DNA from: Streptomyces acidiscabies
Lineage (GTDB): Bacteria > Actinomycetota > Actinomycetes > Streptomycetales > Streptomycetaceae
Length of the DNA stretch: 64,000 bases
NCBI RefSeq assembly: GCF_020010905.1
Contig: NZ_JAGJBY010000002.1
Location: forward strand, 4,960,001-5,024,000
Reading direction: 5' to 3'
Part shown: in pieces, positions 1 through 9,134 of the stretch
How positions within the stretch are numbered: position 1 is the first letter of the stretch
Layout: each line of letters opens with the position of its first letter
The notes under the pieces: model-generated
The model's database searches: none
What the model saw: only the letters and a program-made list of their open reading frames with translations
Told to the model about the DNA's origin: nothing
Made by a program: the position numbers and the translations under genes

Positions 1-895
1 CTGGACGCTCCCCGCGTCCAAGGCCCCCCGGGCTCCAGGACCTTCCAGGGCGAGGGACCAATTGATCTTTCCTGGCCGCCTCGTGCCCGAACGCCTGAAG
101 CACGGTCAATCTAGACCATCGACGGCAGAATGAAGAGAAGTTGTGTGGAATTTGTGCTCTGGTTTTGAGACTGAATCGGCCGATCGGCGAGTGCTTGCGG
201 GGGCGAGAGGTGGGCGGGGGTATCGAATCGGCGGGCGAAACGTTCGACACCGTCCCCGAAATGTGGATTCGACCTGGCGGTTTACCTGCTCTTGGCAGTG
301 AATTGCCGCGAATTCTGACGGACCGTCAGGTGTGTCGCCTGCTCGGCGACCACATGAAGACGCGGCGTCGCGACGGCGTCACTGTGCGCGTTCGACGGGC
401 GTACGGCCTCCGCAGGAAGGCCGGAAAGTGCGTACCGGCACCCCTCGACCGGGCCGCGCGCAGAAGCAAAGGAGAAACAAAGTCCCCCTCCCGGAGGCGC
501 TCCGTCCGCTGTGAGCCCGCCCGCGCACCGACCGCACCAGGCGCCCCACGCGGCACACCTTCACCACTGCGGGCGTGCGGCAGAGTGTGTTCCGGATTCC
601 CTCGAAGGAAACGGTGTCGGTGGCCGATCGTCCTTTTCTGTACGGGTATTCCGGGGCGGCCTGAGATGCCACGGATTTCCGCGCCGAAGGGAATGCGCGT
701 GGAGGCGGTCGTCCTGCTGCGCCCCCTCTCCGGCAGCGCCGAGAGCTGGCCCCACCAGCAGAGGGACGAGGTCGACACCGGCCCCGGGGACTTGCGAACT
801 CCCGTCGAATTCCGGGAATCCGCCTCCCGCAGGCAACTCACAGGCACCTCTTCGCCTCTTGTCGGGAGACACCCCCCGACTGAGAGGAACTCACC
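1..895. other. Gene-free leader region upstream of the deiminase gene
   Basis: I see no convincing gene here. The reading frames that stay open give arginine- and serine-rich translations with no recognisable family and are best taken as chance frames in GC-rich DNA. The first ~330 bases are less GC-rich than the rest of the window. A perfect 7+1+7 palindrome (CTGACGG-A-CCGTCAG) lies at 315-329 and could be an operator. The gene at 896 has a ribosome site (AGAGGA) at about 883-888. The distance to that gene is long for a 5' leader, so part of this region may belong to a gene or control region left of the window. Confidence 0.5.
315..329. promoter_or_regulatory. 15-bp perfect palindrome, possible operator
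   Basis: CTGACGG-A-CCGTCAG is a perfect inverted repeat with a one-base centre. It lies ~570 bp upstream of the deiminase gene in otherwise gene-free DNA. No regulator can be assigned to it from this window. Confidence 0.3.
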
Positions 896-2791
896 GTGCG
901 TCGTCGTACACGAATACGCCCCGCCGGGTCACTCGTGCTCGCCCTCGCCGCCGCCGGATCGGTGCTCGCGGTCCCGGTCGCGGTCGGCGTGGAGCAGCTA
1001 CCGCAGGCCGATCTGAGGGCGGACGTGAACCGGGACGGGCAGGTCGACGTCACCGGGACCGGCGACACCGCCGGCGAGGACACCTGGACCGTCGCGCGCG
1101 GCGCGCTCTCCCTGCCGAACCTCGACGACGACTCCCGCCGCTGCCCCCGCACAGGCACCGACGCCCAGCTCGCCGCCTGCAACGACGCCTCCGACACGAA
1201 GGTCGACGGCGACGCGGACGCCGCCGACCTCGCCCGCGTCCGCACGGTCCCCCTCCCCGACGCGAAGGCCGACACCAAGGGCCGCCTCGCGGTCACCACC
1301 GGCGCCAAGTACACGCACCTCTTCCTCAAGCGCGCCGGCAAGTGGACCCTCGTCACCCCGCGCACCCTCCTCACCGCCGCCGAACTGCGCACCGGCGTCG
1401 AACTCGGCGTCGAGGCCACCGACATCATCCGCGACAAGGCCACCTGGGACGGCCGCACGGTGATCCGCCTGACCGTCACCACCCCGAAGGGCTCCACCAC
1501 CGACTCCGTCACCCTGCGCGTCGCCCCCCTCCTGACCCACCACCACCTCCAGAAGGCCCAGCAGGTGATGGTCACGAAGATCAGCGGGGACGACGACGAC
1601 CTCTACGGCCAGGAACAGGCGAAGTTCGTCAAGAACCTGGCCGGCGAGGTCAAGAAGGCCGGCATCACCGCGCCTCTCATCACCTTCACCAAGTACAACG
1701 ACCCCTGGGCACAGGACTTCGTCGAACCGGCCTACGTCAGCATGACCGGCCCCGGCGGCAAGCGGCAGGCGATGCGCGTCATGCTGCGCTCGGCCCAGCC
1801 CGACCGCGAGGCGGGCCGCGAACTCTTCGAGAAACTGCGCGGCCCAGGCATCGGCGCCGTCCAGATCGCCAAGCCCGACACCCCGGTGGACTGGTCGCTC
1901 AACTCCTTCGGCAACCTGGAGACCATCCCGCCGTACACGAACAAGGGCCGTGCCTACCCGGCGGGCCGGATCATCATGGGCGAGCGCAAGGACAGCGGGG
2001 TCCGGCCCTCGCAGAAGATGCGGACGCTCCTCGCCTCCCAGGGCCTCCAGGACCCGCTGCTCCTCGACACCTCGTGGCTCGGCGTCGGGCACGTCGACGA
2101 GTTCGTGCAGTTCCTGCCCGCCGACACCCCGCGCGGCTGGCGCCTCGGTCTCGCCGACCCCGACGCGGGCCTGCGGCTGCTGCGCGACGCCCAGCAGGCC
2201 GGGCACGGTGCGACGAAGATGTTCTCCGTCCCCGTCAAGTCCGGCGCGCAGGCCCCGAAGGCGACCATCGCCCAGACCCTCGCCTCCCGCGACGTCGTCG
2301 CCGACAACAAGCTGGCCGCCCAGCGGATCGCCGCGAACCTCGCGGTCCTCAAGCGCGAGACGGGGATCACGGACGCCGAGGTCGTCCGCGTCCCCGCCCT
2401 GTACCTGCGCGAGTACCAGCCGACCGGCGTGCGCGCCCCGCGCCTGACCCGCGTCGGCCCCGACCTCACCGAACGGCTCCAGGAACACGGCCAGCGGAAG
2501 TGGCTGACGTCCGCGAAGGCCGCCGGGACGGTGACGACCAGCGCGTACGTCCCCGGCGCGGTCAACGGCGTCGTCCTGTCCCGCACCCGGTACCTCGCTC
2601 CCCGGCAGTGGGGGCCGGTCATCGGCGGGAAGGACATCTTCACCGAGGCCGTCACCGCCGCGTACCGCGGTGCGGGGATGACCGTGTCGTACATCGACGA
2701 CTACTACACGTACCACCTGGGGATGGGCGAGGTGCACTGCGGGACGAACACCCTGCGGGACACGTCGGCGGCCTGGTGGGCGCGCAAGTAG
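896..2791 (+). CDS. Secreted protein-arginine deiminase (PAD) family protein
   Basis: Predicted to convert protein arginine to citrulline outside the cell. The 631-aa product starts with a basic stretch (MRRRTR) and a hydrophobic segment to about residue 30, a Sec-type signal. Residues 40-115 contain calcium-loop-like motifs (DVNRDGQVD near 43-51, DGDAD near 104-108), which fits the calcium dependence of PAD enzymes. All four catalytic positions known from mammalian PAD4 are present: Asp274 (WAQDFVEPAY), His399 and Asp401 (GHVDEF), and Cys615 (GEVHCGTN). The GTG start is 7 nt after an AGAGGA ribosome site. The gene converges on the SDR at 2793 with one base between the two stops. The family call is firm; the natural substrate is unknown. 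Confidence 0.9.
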   Translation: MRRRTRIRPAGSLVLALAAAGSVLAVPVAVGVEQLPQADLRADVNRDGQVDVTGTGDTAGEDTWTVARGALSLPNLDDDSRRCPRTGTDAQLAACNDASDTKVDGDADAADLARVRTVPLPDAKADTKGRLAVTTGAKYTHLFLKRAGKWTLVTPRTLLTAAELRTGVELGVEATDIIRDKATWDGRTVIRLTVTTPKGSTTDSVTLRVAPLLTHHHLQKAQQVMVTKISGDDDDLYGQEQAKFVKNLAGEVKKAGITAPLITFTKYNDPWAQDFVEPAYVSMTGPGGKRQAMRVMLRSAQPDREAGRELFEKLRGPGIGAVQIAKPDTPVDWSLNSFGNLETIPPYTNKGRAYPAGRIIMGERKDSGVRPSQKMRTLLASQGLQDPLLLDTSWLGVGHVDEFVQFLPADTPRGWRLGLADPDAGLRLLRDAQQAGHGATKMFSVPVKSGAQAPKATIAQTLASRDVVADNKLAAQRIAANLAVLKRETGITDAEVVRVPALYLREYQPTGVRAPRLTRVGPDLTERLQEHGQRKWLTSAKAAGTVTTSAYVPGAVNGVVLSRTRYLAPRQWGPVIGGKDIFTEAVTAAYRGAGMTVSYIDDYYTYHLGMGEVHCGTNTLRDTSAAWWARK

Positions 2792-2792
2792 C

Positions 2793-3566
2793 TCAGAGGG
2801 TGGCGCCGCCGTCCACCGGGATCGACGCCGCCGTCACCCCCGCCCCGGCCGGCGACGCCAGCCACAGCACCGCCGCCGCGACCTCGTCCGGCAGGGTGAG
2901 CCGTCCGGTCAGGGTGCGCCCGGTGAAGTGCCCGATCAGGCCGTCGTAGTCGGTGCCCAGCACCTCGGCGGCCACCGGGCCCTTCTCCCGCACCCAGTCG
3001 GTGAGCACCGCCCCCGGGCAGACGCAGTTGGCCGTGATGCCGTGGGCGGCGACCTCCTTGGCCAGGACCCGGGTGAACCCGATCAGCGCGTGCTTGGCGG
3101 TCGCGTAGGCGCACAGGCCGGGGTCCGGGTCCCGGCCCTCCATCGACGCGATGTTGACGATCCGCCCGGACCGCTGCCGGAGCATCGGGCCCAGCGCCCT
3201 GCGCGTGGTGTAGAGCGCCGGGTCGAGATTCAGCGACAGCGTCCGGTGCCACACCTCGTCGCTGATCTCGGAGACCGTCGCGAACTCCGAGGCCCCGCCC
3301 ACGTTGTTGACGACGACGTCGAGGCGCCCGAACCGCTCCATCACGGTGTCCACGGCCCGCTCGGCGTCCGCCCGGGACGTCGCGTCCCCGGCGCACAGCA
3401 CGGCGTCGTCCCCCGCGTCCAACTGAGCGAGCGCCTTGCGGCCGGTCTCCTCGTCCCGGCCGCTGATCACGACCTGGGCGCCCGCCGCGAGGAGCCGGTG
3501 GGCGATGGCGAGACCGATGCCGCGCGTGCCGCCGGTGACGAGGGCGGTCTGTCCGGTGAGTTCCAT
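2793..3566 (-). CDS. SDR-family oxidoreductase, third gene of the PKS operon
   Basis: A 257-aa classical short-chain dehydrogenase. It has the N-terminal cofactor motif TGGTRGIG (residues 11-18), NNVGG, a catalytic Ser (IASMEG) and Tyr-x3-Lys (YATAKHA), ending in the usual VDGG. The Tyr-x3-Lys spacing is that of ketoreductases and differs from the Tyr-x6-Lys of the ER domain in the neighbouring synthase. The start lies 9 bp after the stop of that synthase, with AAGGG upstream, so the two are probably one transcript. It may reduce the synthase product or act as an extra ketoreductase; the substrate is not predictable. Confidence 0.85.
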   Translation of the reverse strand: MELTGQTALVTGGTRGIGLAIAHRLLAAGAQVVISGRDEETGRKALAQLDAGDDAVLCAGDATSRADAERAVDTVMERFGRLDVVVNNVGGASEFATVSEISDEVWHRTLSLNLDPALYTTRRALGPMLRQRSGRIVNIASMEGRDPDPGLCAYATAKHALIGFTRVLAKEVAAHGITANCVCPGAVLTDWVREKGPVAAEVLGTDYDGLIGHFTGRTLTGRLTLPDEVAAAVLWLASPAGAGVTAASIPVDGGATL

Positions 3567-3575
3567 GGAGGCCCT

Positions 3576-6500
3576 TCACTTCGAGGCGAGTTCGGTGCCG
3601 GTGAGGCCGGTGATCTGGGCGAGGACCCGACCGTCGGCGGTCCGCGCGGTGGAGACGCCGGTCGCGGCGCAGTGGGCTAGGACGAGGCCCTCGGGATGGG
3701 CGAGGGCGAGGGACGTGTCGTCCGCGTCGGTGTACAGGGTGATCCGTGCGGCGTGGTGCGGTACGGCCACGGTCCTTGCCAGCCACCGCGTCCGCGCGAG
3801 GCCGTCGAGCAGGACACACGGCGTGCCCAGCCGGGGGAGCCCGGCGCCGGGACGCCAGCGGCAGGAGCTTCCACCGGGACCGGCACGCCAGTCCTCGGTG
3901 GCCCGGAACACGCCGGTGAGGAGGGCGGGCGAGGCGTCGTCGTAGTACGGATCGGCGACGGGAGCCCAGTCCGCGCCGGGCTCGCCGGTCGGCACGGGCA
4001 GGGGGGCGGGGCCGCCGAGCCGTACGACGGCCCGGAAGTGCTCGCGGTCACGGGCGAGGACCCGGCCGTCGGGGGCGACGGTGTCGGAGTGGACGAGGAC
4101 GGCGACGGAGCGGGTGTCGGCGGTGCCGGTGGCTCTGGCCGTCACCCGATAGTTCACCGGGGTGCCGTCGGCGCGTGCCCGCACCCACGCGGAAAACACG
4201 AGGTTCTCGACCGCGCGCACGGGCAGCTCCGGGGCGAGGGAGCGTGCGGCCTGGACGGCGAGATCGGCCAGCATCATGCCGGGGAGTGTGGGGCGGCCGT
4301 CGATCGTGTGGTCCAGGAGGAAGGGGTGGGTGCGGATGTCGAGGGAGAGGGGCCAGCGACCTGGTGCGTACGGCTCGCCGAGCAGGCCGGGGGAACCCGG
4401 TAGACGGGGGGAGGCCGGCAGACCGGGGGTGGGCCGCAGACCGGAGGAACCCGGTAGCCCGGGGGAGGCCCGCAGGCCAGGGGAATCCGGTAGGTCGGGG
4501 GTGGGTGGTAGGCCGGGAGTGGCCGGCAGACCGGGGGAGGTCCGCAGGCCAGGAGAACCCGGTAGGCCGAGGGCGGGCCGCAGATCGAGGGAACTCGGCA
4601 GCCCGGGGGAGGGCTGTAGGCCAGGGGAATCCGGTAGGCCGGGGGTGGGCCGAAGGCCGGAGGAACCCGACGGCCCGGGCGAGACCCGCAGGCCGGAGGA
4701 ACCCGGCAGGCCGGGGGCGGGCGGTAGCCCGAGGGTGGATGGCAGGCCGGGCGAGGCCCGTAGCCCGGGGAACTGGCGGTCGAACGAGGTGTGTTCCGCC
4801 TCCCCGACGAACGTGACGAGTCGGTCTCGCCGGGGCCTCGCCAACTCTTCGAGGAAGTGCGCCACCCCCTCCGCCGTCGTCATCCTGCTGAGCCGCGCGG
4901 TCCGCGCGGTGTACGACTGGACGACGCTGCCCGAACCGAGCCCGGTCTCGTCCCAGATCGTCCACGCGATCGTGAACTCCCCGTCGCCCTCAGCCGCTTC
5001 GGCGGCCCCCGCGAGGAAGTCGTTCGCCGGGGAGTAGTCGCTCTCGCCGGGCAGCCCCGCAAGCCCGGTCACCGACCCGAAGTTGCACCACAGCCGGGGA
5101 GCCGACACCCCGCTGAACGCGTCCCGCAGATGGTGGTACCCGGCCAGTTTCACGTCCCGCACCCGCCGCATACCCGGCAGATCCTTCCGCGTGATGTCCC
5201 CGGGATGATGCACCCCGGCCCCGTTGACCAGCAGATCCACGCGCCCGATCCGCTCGGCCACTCGCCGCACCGCCGCCGCGTCGGTCACGTCGGCGGTGTG
5301 GAAGTGGACGTTCCCCACGCCGCACAACTCCCGCAGCCGGGCCAGGTTCAACCGCGACTCCCGAGCGTTCAGCAGCCGCTCGAACCGCTGGTTGATCTCC
5401 CGCACCGACACCCCGGGCCGCGCGACCAGCTCGGCGGCGATGAACTCGGCCCGCAGCCCCGCCAGTTCACCGTCCCCGGCGGCCGACAACTCCTCCGGCA
5501 CGTCCTCCACACGGCTGGACCCGATCAAGTGCAGCCGCACCGGCACCCGTTGAGCCAGCCCGATCATGCACGCGGCGGTGATACCCCGCGCACCCCCGGT
5601 CGCCACCACGACCGCCCCTGGCGCCAACGGAACAGCCCCGACCGGCACATCGTCCTCGCGGAGCCGCTGAACGAGCCGCACCCCGTCCCGGTGCGCGACG
5701 ACCGGCAACCCCTCCCGCGCCCGCCCCAACTCCCCCTCCAGCGCGGCGAGTCCAGCCTCGGCAGACCCGGCGTCGGTCAGCAGAGCGAGCGGCGTGCACC
5801 CGGTCAGCTCCCACGCGAGACTCTTCACGAACCCGGTGAACAGATGGGCGTGCGGCGAAGTGACCGACCCGGTGAGGACCGCCACCCCGAGCGTCCCGGC
5901 GTCCACCAGAGAATCCCGCAGCTCCCGGGTGGCGAGGAACGCCGCTTCCTGCACGGCGAGAAGGGCCTCGGAGGGAGGCGCGGGCCAAGCAGGAGCCGTA
6001 CGCAGGTCGGTGAGGACACGGAGGTGACGGAACCCCTGGGGGTTCTCGGCGAGGATCTTCTCGACGGACGCCTGAGGGTCGTCCCCGGGTCGTAGCGTCA
6101 ACAGGCGGGAGGTGGAGGCGAGTTCGGGGACGGTGGAGTCGGAGAGGACGAGGGTGTCCGGGGCGAGGCGTGTCGTAGGGGTCGATACGGCTCCGGAGAG
6201 GACCCAGGCGACGGTATGACGGCGGGTCAACCTCGGTTCATCAAGGGGCAGTTGCCGTATCGCGTCGATCAAGTCGTCCGCCGCCAGATAGGTGCGGTCC
6301 GTGGCGAAGCCCTGCCGGTCTGGGAAGTTCGATAAAAGGTCGTCCAGCGGGGACAGGACCGCCCAACCCCGGGAGCGGGCGATCGACGCGCGGGTGAGGA
6401 CGAGCGCGAAAGCGCCCTCGGCGAGGGCGAGTTCGGGCAGACCGTGGAGGCGGGCGAAGAGGGGAGTGCTCCCGCCATTGGCGCCGAGGACGAGCGCCAG

Positions 6501-9134
6501 GTCCAACTCCCCCCTGCTCAAGTACTTTTGCGCGGTCCTCAGCGTGGTACGCCCCGAAGTGGGCCCGGTGTCCACGGCCATCGTCAGCCCGTGCAGATCG
6601 TGAGCGGCGGCCACCCGGGCGGGAACCACATTCGGCATCAACCCCGCGAGGGTGTCCTCGTCCGCAGCGGGCGTACGCTCCAGCACGGTCTCGACGAACC
6701 CCTCCACGGCCTTGCCGTCGAGAGACCGCGCATAGCAACGCACGCTCATGTCGGCCGAGTTGACCGGCACCCCGGTGTGCGCGGTGATCACCCCGGTGGT
6801 CTCCGCCAGCCCCTCCCAGAAGGCCGCGAGCCGCGCCGCGACCTGCAACGCCATCAACTGGGCCGGGTCGATCGCGGCGGCGGTACGCGGTGGCATCCGC
6901 ACCTCACCGACCGGCGGCACCGGGTACGGCACCCCGAACGACCGCTCCGCCAAAGGGAGTCCGGCCGCCAGACGCCGTAAGACCTCCGCCTCGTCCGGCG
7001 TCCCGGGCAGATGCGCGGACCAGCCGACGACCACCACCGGGTCCCCGTCGAGCACCGGCGGCTGCGAGCGGGGCGTGGACTCGTCCTGGAGGAGCAGGTG
7101 CGCGTTGGTGCCGCCGAACCCGAACGACGAGACGCCCACTGTCCGGGGCCGGTCCGGCTGCCGGGGGAGCGGGGTCGCGTGCGCCGGGATGCGCAGCGCG
7201 GACGGGGCGATCCCGTCGTACGGGACCTGCGCGGGCACCGTCGAGTGCGCGAGGCCCTGGAGCGCGTGGACGACGGACAGTACCCCGGCGGCCCAACCGG
7301 TGTGCCCCACCACCGACTTGTTCGAGGTGCACAGGACGCCGGGGCTCGCCTCCTCCAGCACCGAACGCTCCACCGCGTCCCCCACGGGCGTGCCGGTCGC
7401 GTGCGCCACCACCCAGTCGAGCTGCCCCGCAGGCACCGTGTTCACGGCACGCGCCCGCCGCAACGCCCGTTCCTGGCCGGTGCGGTTGGGCGCGTGGACG
7501 GCCTTGCCCCGCCCGTCCGACGCCGCCCCGAACCCGGCGAGCACCGCCAGCACCCGGTCACCGTCGGCCCGCGCCCGGTCCAGCCGCTTGAGGGCGACCA
7601 GACCCGCGCCGTCGGAGAAGAGCACGCCGTCCGCGTCCGCACCGAACGCCCGCACCCGGCCCGACCGGCTCAACCCGTTCAGCTGGGCGAACAGCACGTT
7701 GTAGCGCGGCCCTTGGGAGAAGGCGCCGCCGCAGTACGCGACGTCGCAGTCGCCGTCCAGGACGCTCTTCGCGCCGAGGTCGATCGCGTACAGGGACGAG
7801 GAGCAGGCGGTGTCGACGATCTGCACGCGCGTACCGGCGGGGAGGATGCCCTCCAGGGCCGCTCGGGCCGCCGCGAGGGGGAGGTGGTCGGCGAGGACAC
7901 CGGCGTACGGATAGCGCCGCCGCAACATCGAGCGGACCTCCTCGGAGCCGGTGCCCTCGGCCACGGCCTCGACCAGGACGCTCTCCTCGACGTGCTGACT
8001 GCCCTCGTTCCACGCGCCGACGAAGCACGCCGCCCGGAGGCCGGTCGAGGGCCCGCACTGGAGGAGCGCGGTGCGTAACCAGGCGGTGAGGAAGTCCCCG
8101 GTGCCGTGTGCGTAGCCCGCAACTCGGCTGTACGTGCGGTCAGTTGCCCCGCGTTCGGCGGACCAGAAGTCGTCCAGCGTGAAGCGTTCCCCCGGCTCCG
8201 TGAACACCGGGCGGCCCTCCACGAGCCGCTCCCACAGGGCGTCCGGGCCGTCGACGCCGGGTGCCACGACACCCATTCCCACGACGGCGACCGTCTCCGA
8301 CTCCGACACGGGCGCCTCGACCGAAGCGGCGCCGACCCGTGGCGTGAGCATCGCCCGCCCCACCGACAGACCGCCGTCCGCCAGGAACGACTGTCCCGAC
8401 ACCCACCCGGACTGCGGCGACGCCAGGAACGCCACCAGCCGCGCCAACTCCTCCTCCGTACCCACCCGCCCCAGCGGCGCCGCCCCCGCGTACACCCGCC
8501 GCAACGCCTCGGCCTGCGGGAACAGCGTGGCCGTGGAGTTGTCCAGCAGCCCCGCCGACGCGGTGTTCACCCGGATCCCCAACGGCCCCAGATCCGCCGC
8601 GAGATACCGCGTCATCGCCTCCAGCGCCGCCTTGCACACCCCGACCAGGAAGTAGTTGTCCATCGCCAGACCCGCGCCGATGGACGACACGTTGACGATG
8701 GTTCCGCCGCCCCGCCTCTCCAGGAGCGGGACCGCGCCCAGGGCGCACCAGCGGGCGCCGTGCACGTTCGTGTCCAGCGCGCGCTGCCACTCGCGGTCGG
8801 TCAGCTCGTCGTACCGGGCGAAGACGCCCCGCGCCGCGTTGTTGACCAGGACGTCCAGGCCGCCGTGCGTGTCGGCCACCGCCTCGAACATCTCCGCGAC
8901 CGCCTCCGGCTTGGCGACGGTCGCCCGCAGCGCCTCGGCCGAGCCGCCCGCCGCGCGGATCGCCGCGACCGTCTCCTGCGCCGGGCCGGGGGAGTGGAAG
9001 TAGTTCACGATCACATGGGCGCCGTGCCGGGCCAGTTCACGGCTGATCGCCGCGCCGACGCCCTTGCCGCCGCCGGTCACCAGCGCGACGCGTCCCGCCA
9101 GGTCGCGGGCGGCCGGGATCTCCGCGTACGTCAT
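3576..9134 (-). CDS. Iterative PKS/fatty-acid synthase: ER-KS-half KS-KR-DH
   Basis: An 1852-aa multidomain synthase that extends and reduces an acyl chain. Residues 1-260 are an SDR with Tyr161-x6-Lys168 (NYFLVGVCK), the spacing of FabI/FabL enoyl-ACP reductases; by recall it resembles Bacillus FabL closely. Residues 281-685 are a ketosynthase with Cys444 (DTACSSS), His578 (HATGTP) and His611 (NKSVVGHTG); the FAQLNGLSRSGR stretch resembles PUFA/heterocyst-glycolipid type KS. Residues 698-925 are only the first half of a second KS, with Pro858 at the cysteine site. Residues 1040-1455 form a ketoreductase (TGGARG; Ser1354, Tyr1367, Asn1371). A hexapeptide-repeat linker follows (1457-1588), then a hot-dog dehydratase with the HxxxGxxxxP motif at His1609. 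AT and ACP come from the overlapping upstream gene (ATGA). No release domain is visible. Confidence 0.88.
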   Translation of the reverse strand: MTYAEIPAARDLAGRVALVTGGGKGVGAAISRELARHGAHVIVNYFHSPGPAQETVAAIRAAGGSAEALRATVAKPEAVAEMFEAVADTHGGLDVLVNNAARGVFARYDELTDREWQRALDTNVHGARWCALGAVPLLERRGGGTIVNVSSIGAGLAMDNYFLVGVCKAALEAMTRYLAADLGPLGIRVNTASAGLLDNSTATLFPQAEALRRVYAGAAPLGRVGTEEELARLVAFLASPQSGWVSGQSFLADGGLSVGRAMLTPRVGAASVEAPVSESETVAVVGMGVVAPGVDGPDALWERLVEGRPVFTEPGERFTLDDFWSAERGATDRTYSRVAGYAHGTGDFLTAWLRTALLQCGPSTGLRAACFVGAWNEGSQHVEESVLVEAVAEGTGSEEVRSMLRRRYPYAGVLADHLPLAAARAALEGILPAGTRVQIVDTACSSSLYAIDLGAKSVLDGDCDVAYCGGAFSQGPRYNVLFAQLNGLSRSGRVRAFGADADGVLFSDGAGLVALKRLDRARADGDRVLAVLAGFGAASDGRGKAVHAPNRTGQERALRRARAVNTVPAGQLDWVVAHATGTPVGDAVERSVLEEASPGVLCTSNKSVVGHTGWAAGVLSVVHALQGLAHSTVPAQVPYDGIAPSALRIPAHATPLPRQPDRPRTVGVSSFGFGGTNAHLLLQDESTPRSQPPVLDGDPVVVVGWSAHLPGTPDEAEVLRRLAAGLPLAERSFGVPYPVPPVGEVRMPPRTAAAIDPAQLMALQVAARLAAFWEGLAETTGVITAHTGVPVNSADMSVRCYARSLDGKAVEGFVETVLERTPAADEDTLAGLMPNVVPARVAAAHDLHGLTMAVDTGPTSGRTTLRTAQKYLSRGELDLALVLGANGGSTPLFARLHGLPELALAEGAFALVLTRASIARSRGWAVLSPLDDLLSNFPDRQGFATDRTYLAADDLIDAIRQLPLDEPRLTRRHTVAWVLSGAVSTPTTRLAPDTLVLSDSTVPELASTSRLLTLRPGDDPQASVEKILAENPQGFRHLRVLTDLRTAPAWPAPPSEALLAVQEAAFLATRELRDSLVDAGTLGVAVLTGSVTSPHAHLFTGFVKSLAWELTGCTPLALLTDAGSAEAGLAALEGELGRAREGLPVVAHRDGVRLVQRLREDDVPVGAVPLAPGAVVVATGGARGITAACMIGLAQRVPVRLHLIGSSRVEDVPEELSAAGDGELAGLRAEFIAAELVARPGVSVREINQRFERLLNARESRLNLARLRELCGVGNVHFHTADVTDAAAVRRVAERIGRVDLLVNGAGVHHPGDITRKDLPGMRRVRDVKLAGYHHLRDAFSGVSAPRLWCNFGSVTGLAGLPGESDYSPANDFLAGAAEAAEGDGEFTIAWTIWDETGLGSGSVVQSYTARTARLSRMTTAEGVAHFLEELARPRRDRLVTFVGEAEHTSFDRQFPGLRASPGLPSTLGLPPAPGLPGSSGLRVSPGPSGSSGLRPTPGLPDSPGLQPSPGLPSSLDLRPALGLPGSPGLRTSPGLPATPGLPPTPDLPDSPGLRASPGLPGSSGLRPTPGLPASPRLPGSPGLLGEPYAPGRWPLSLDIRTHPFLLDHTIDGRPTLPGMMLADLAVQAARSLAPELPVRAVENLVFSAWVRARADGTPVNYRVTARATGTADTRSVAVLVHSDTVAPDGRVLARDREHFRAVVRLGGPAPLPVPTGEPGADWAPVADPYYDDASPALLTGVFRATEDWRAGPGGSSCRWRPGAGLPRLGTPCVLLDGLARTRWLARTVAVPHHAARITLYTDADDTSLALAHPEGLVLAHCAATGVSTARTADGRVLAQITGLTGTELASK
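4371..4766 (-). repeat. 22 tandem 18-bp repeats coding a GL[PR]x[ST]P linker
   Basis: Within the synthase gene, codons 1457-1588 encode about 22 consecutive hexapeptides of the form Gly-Leu-(Pro/Arg)-x-(Ser/Thr)-Pro, for example GLRASP, GLPGSS, GLRPTP. The frame is kept throughout. The block joins KR to DH and is probably a flexible, disordered spacer. Copies differ at several positions, so this is diverged rather than very recent amplification. Confidence 0.9.

Noticed and set aside
141..1016. Long open plus-strand frame before the deiminase
   Set aside because: The translation is Arg/Ser/Pro-rich without family resemblance, has no ribosome site and overlaps the true deiminase start.
998..2737. 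Long open frame antisense to the deiminase gene
   Set aside because: The sense strand encodes a complete PAD enzyme with all catalytic residues; the antisense frame is open only because of GC bias at third positions.
4371..4766. CRISPR-like or non-coding tandem repeat
   Set aside because: Units are 18 bp without spacers and keep the reading frame of the synthase; this is a coding linker.
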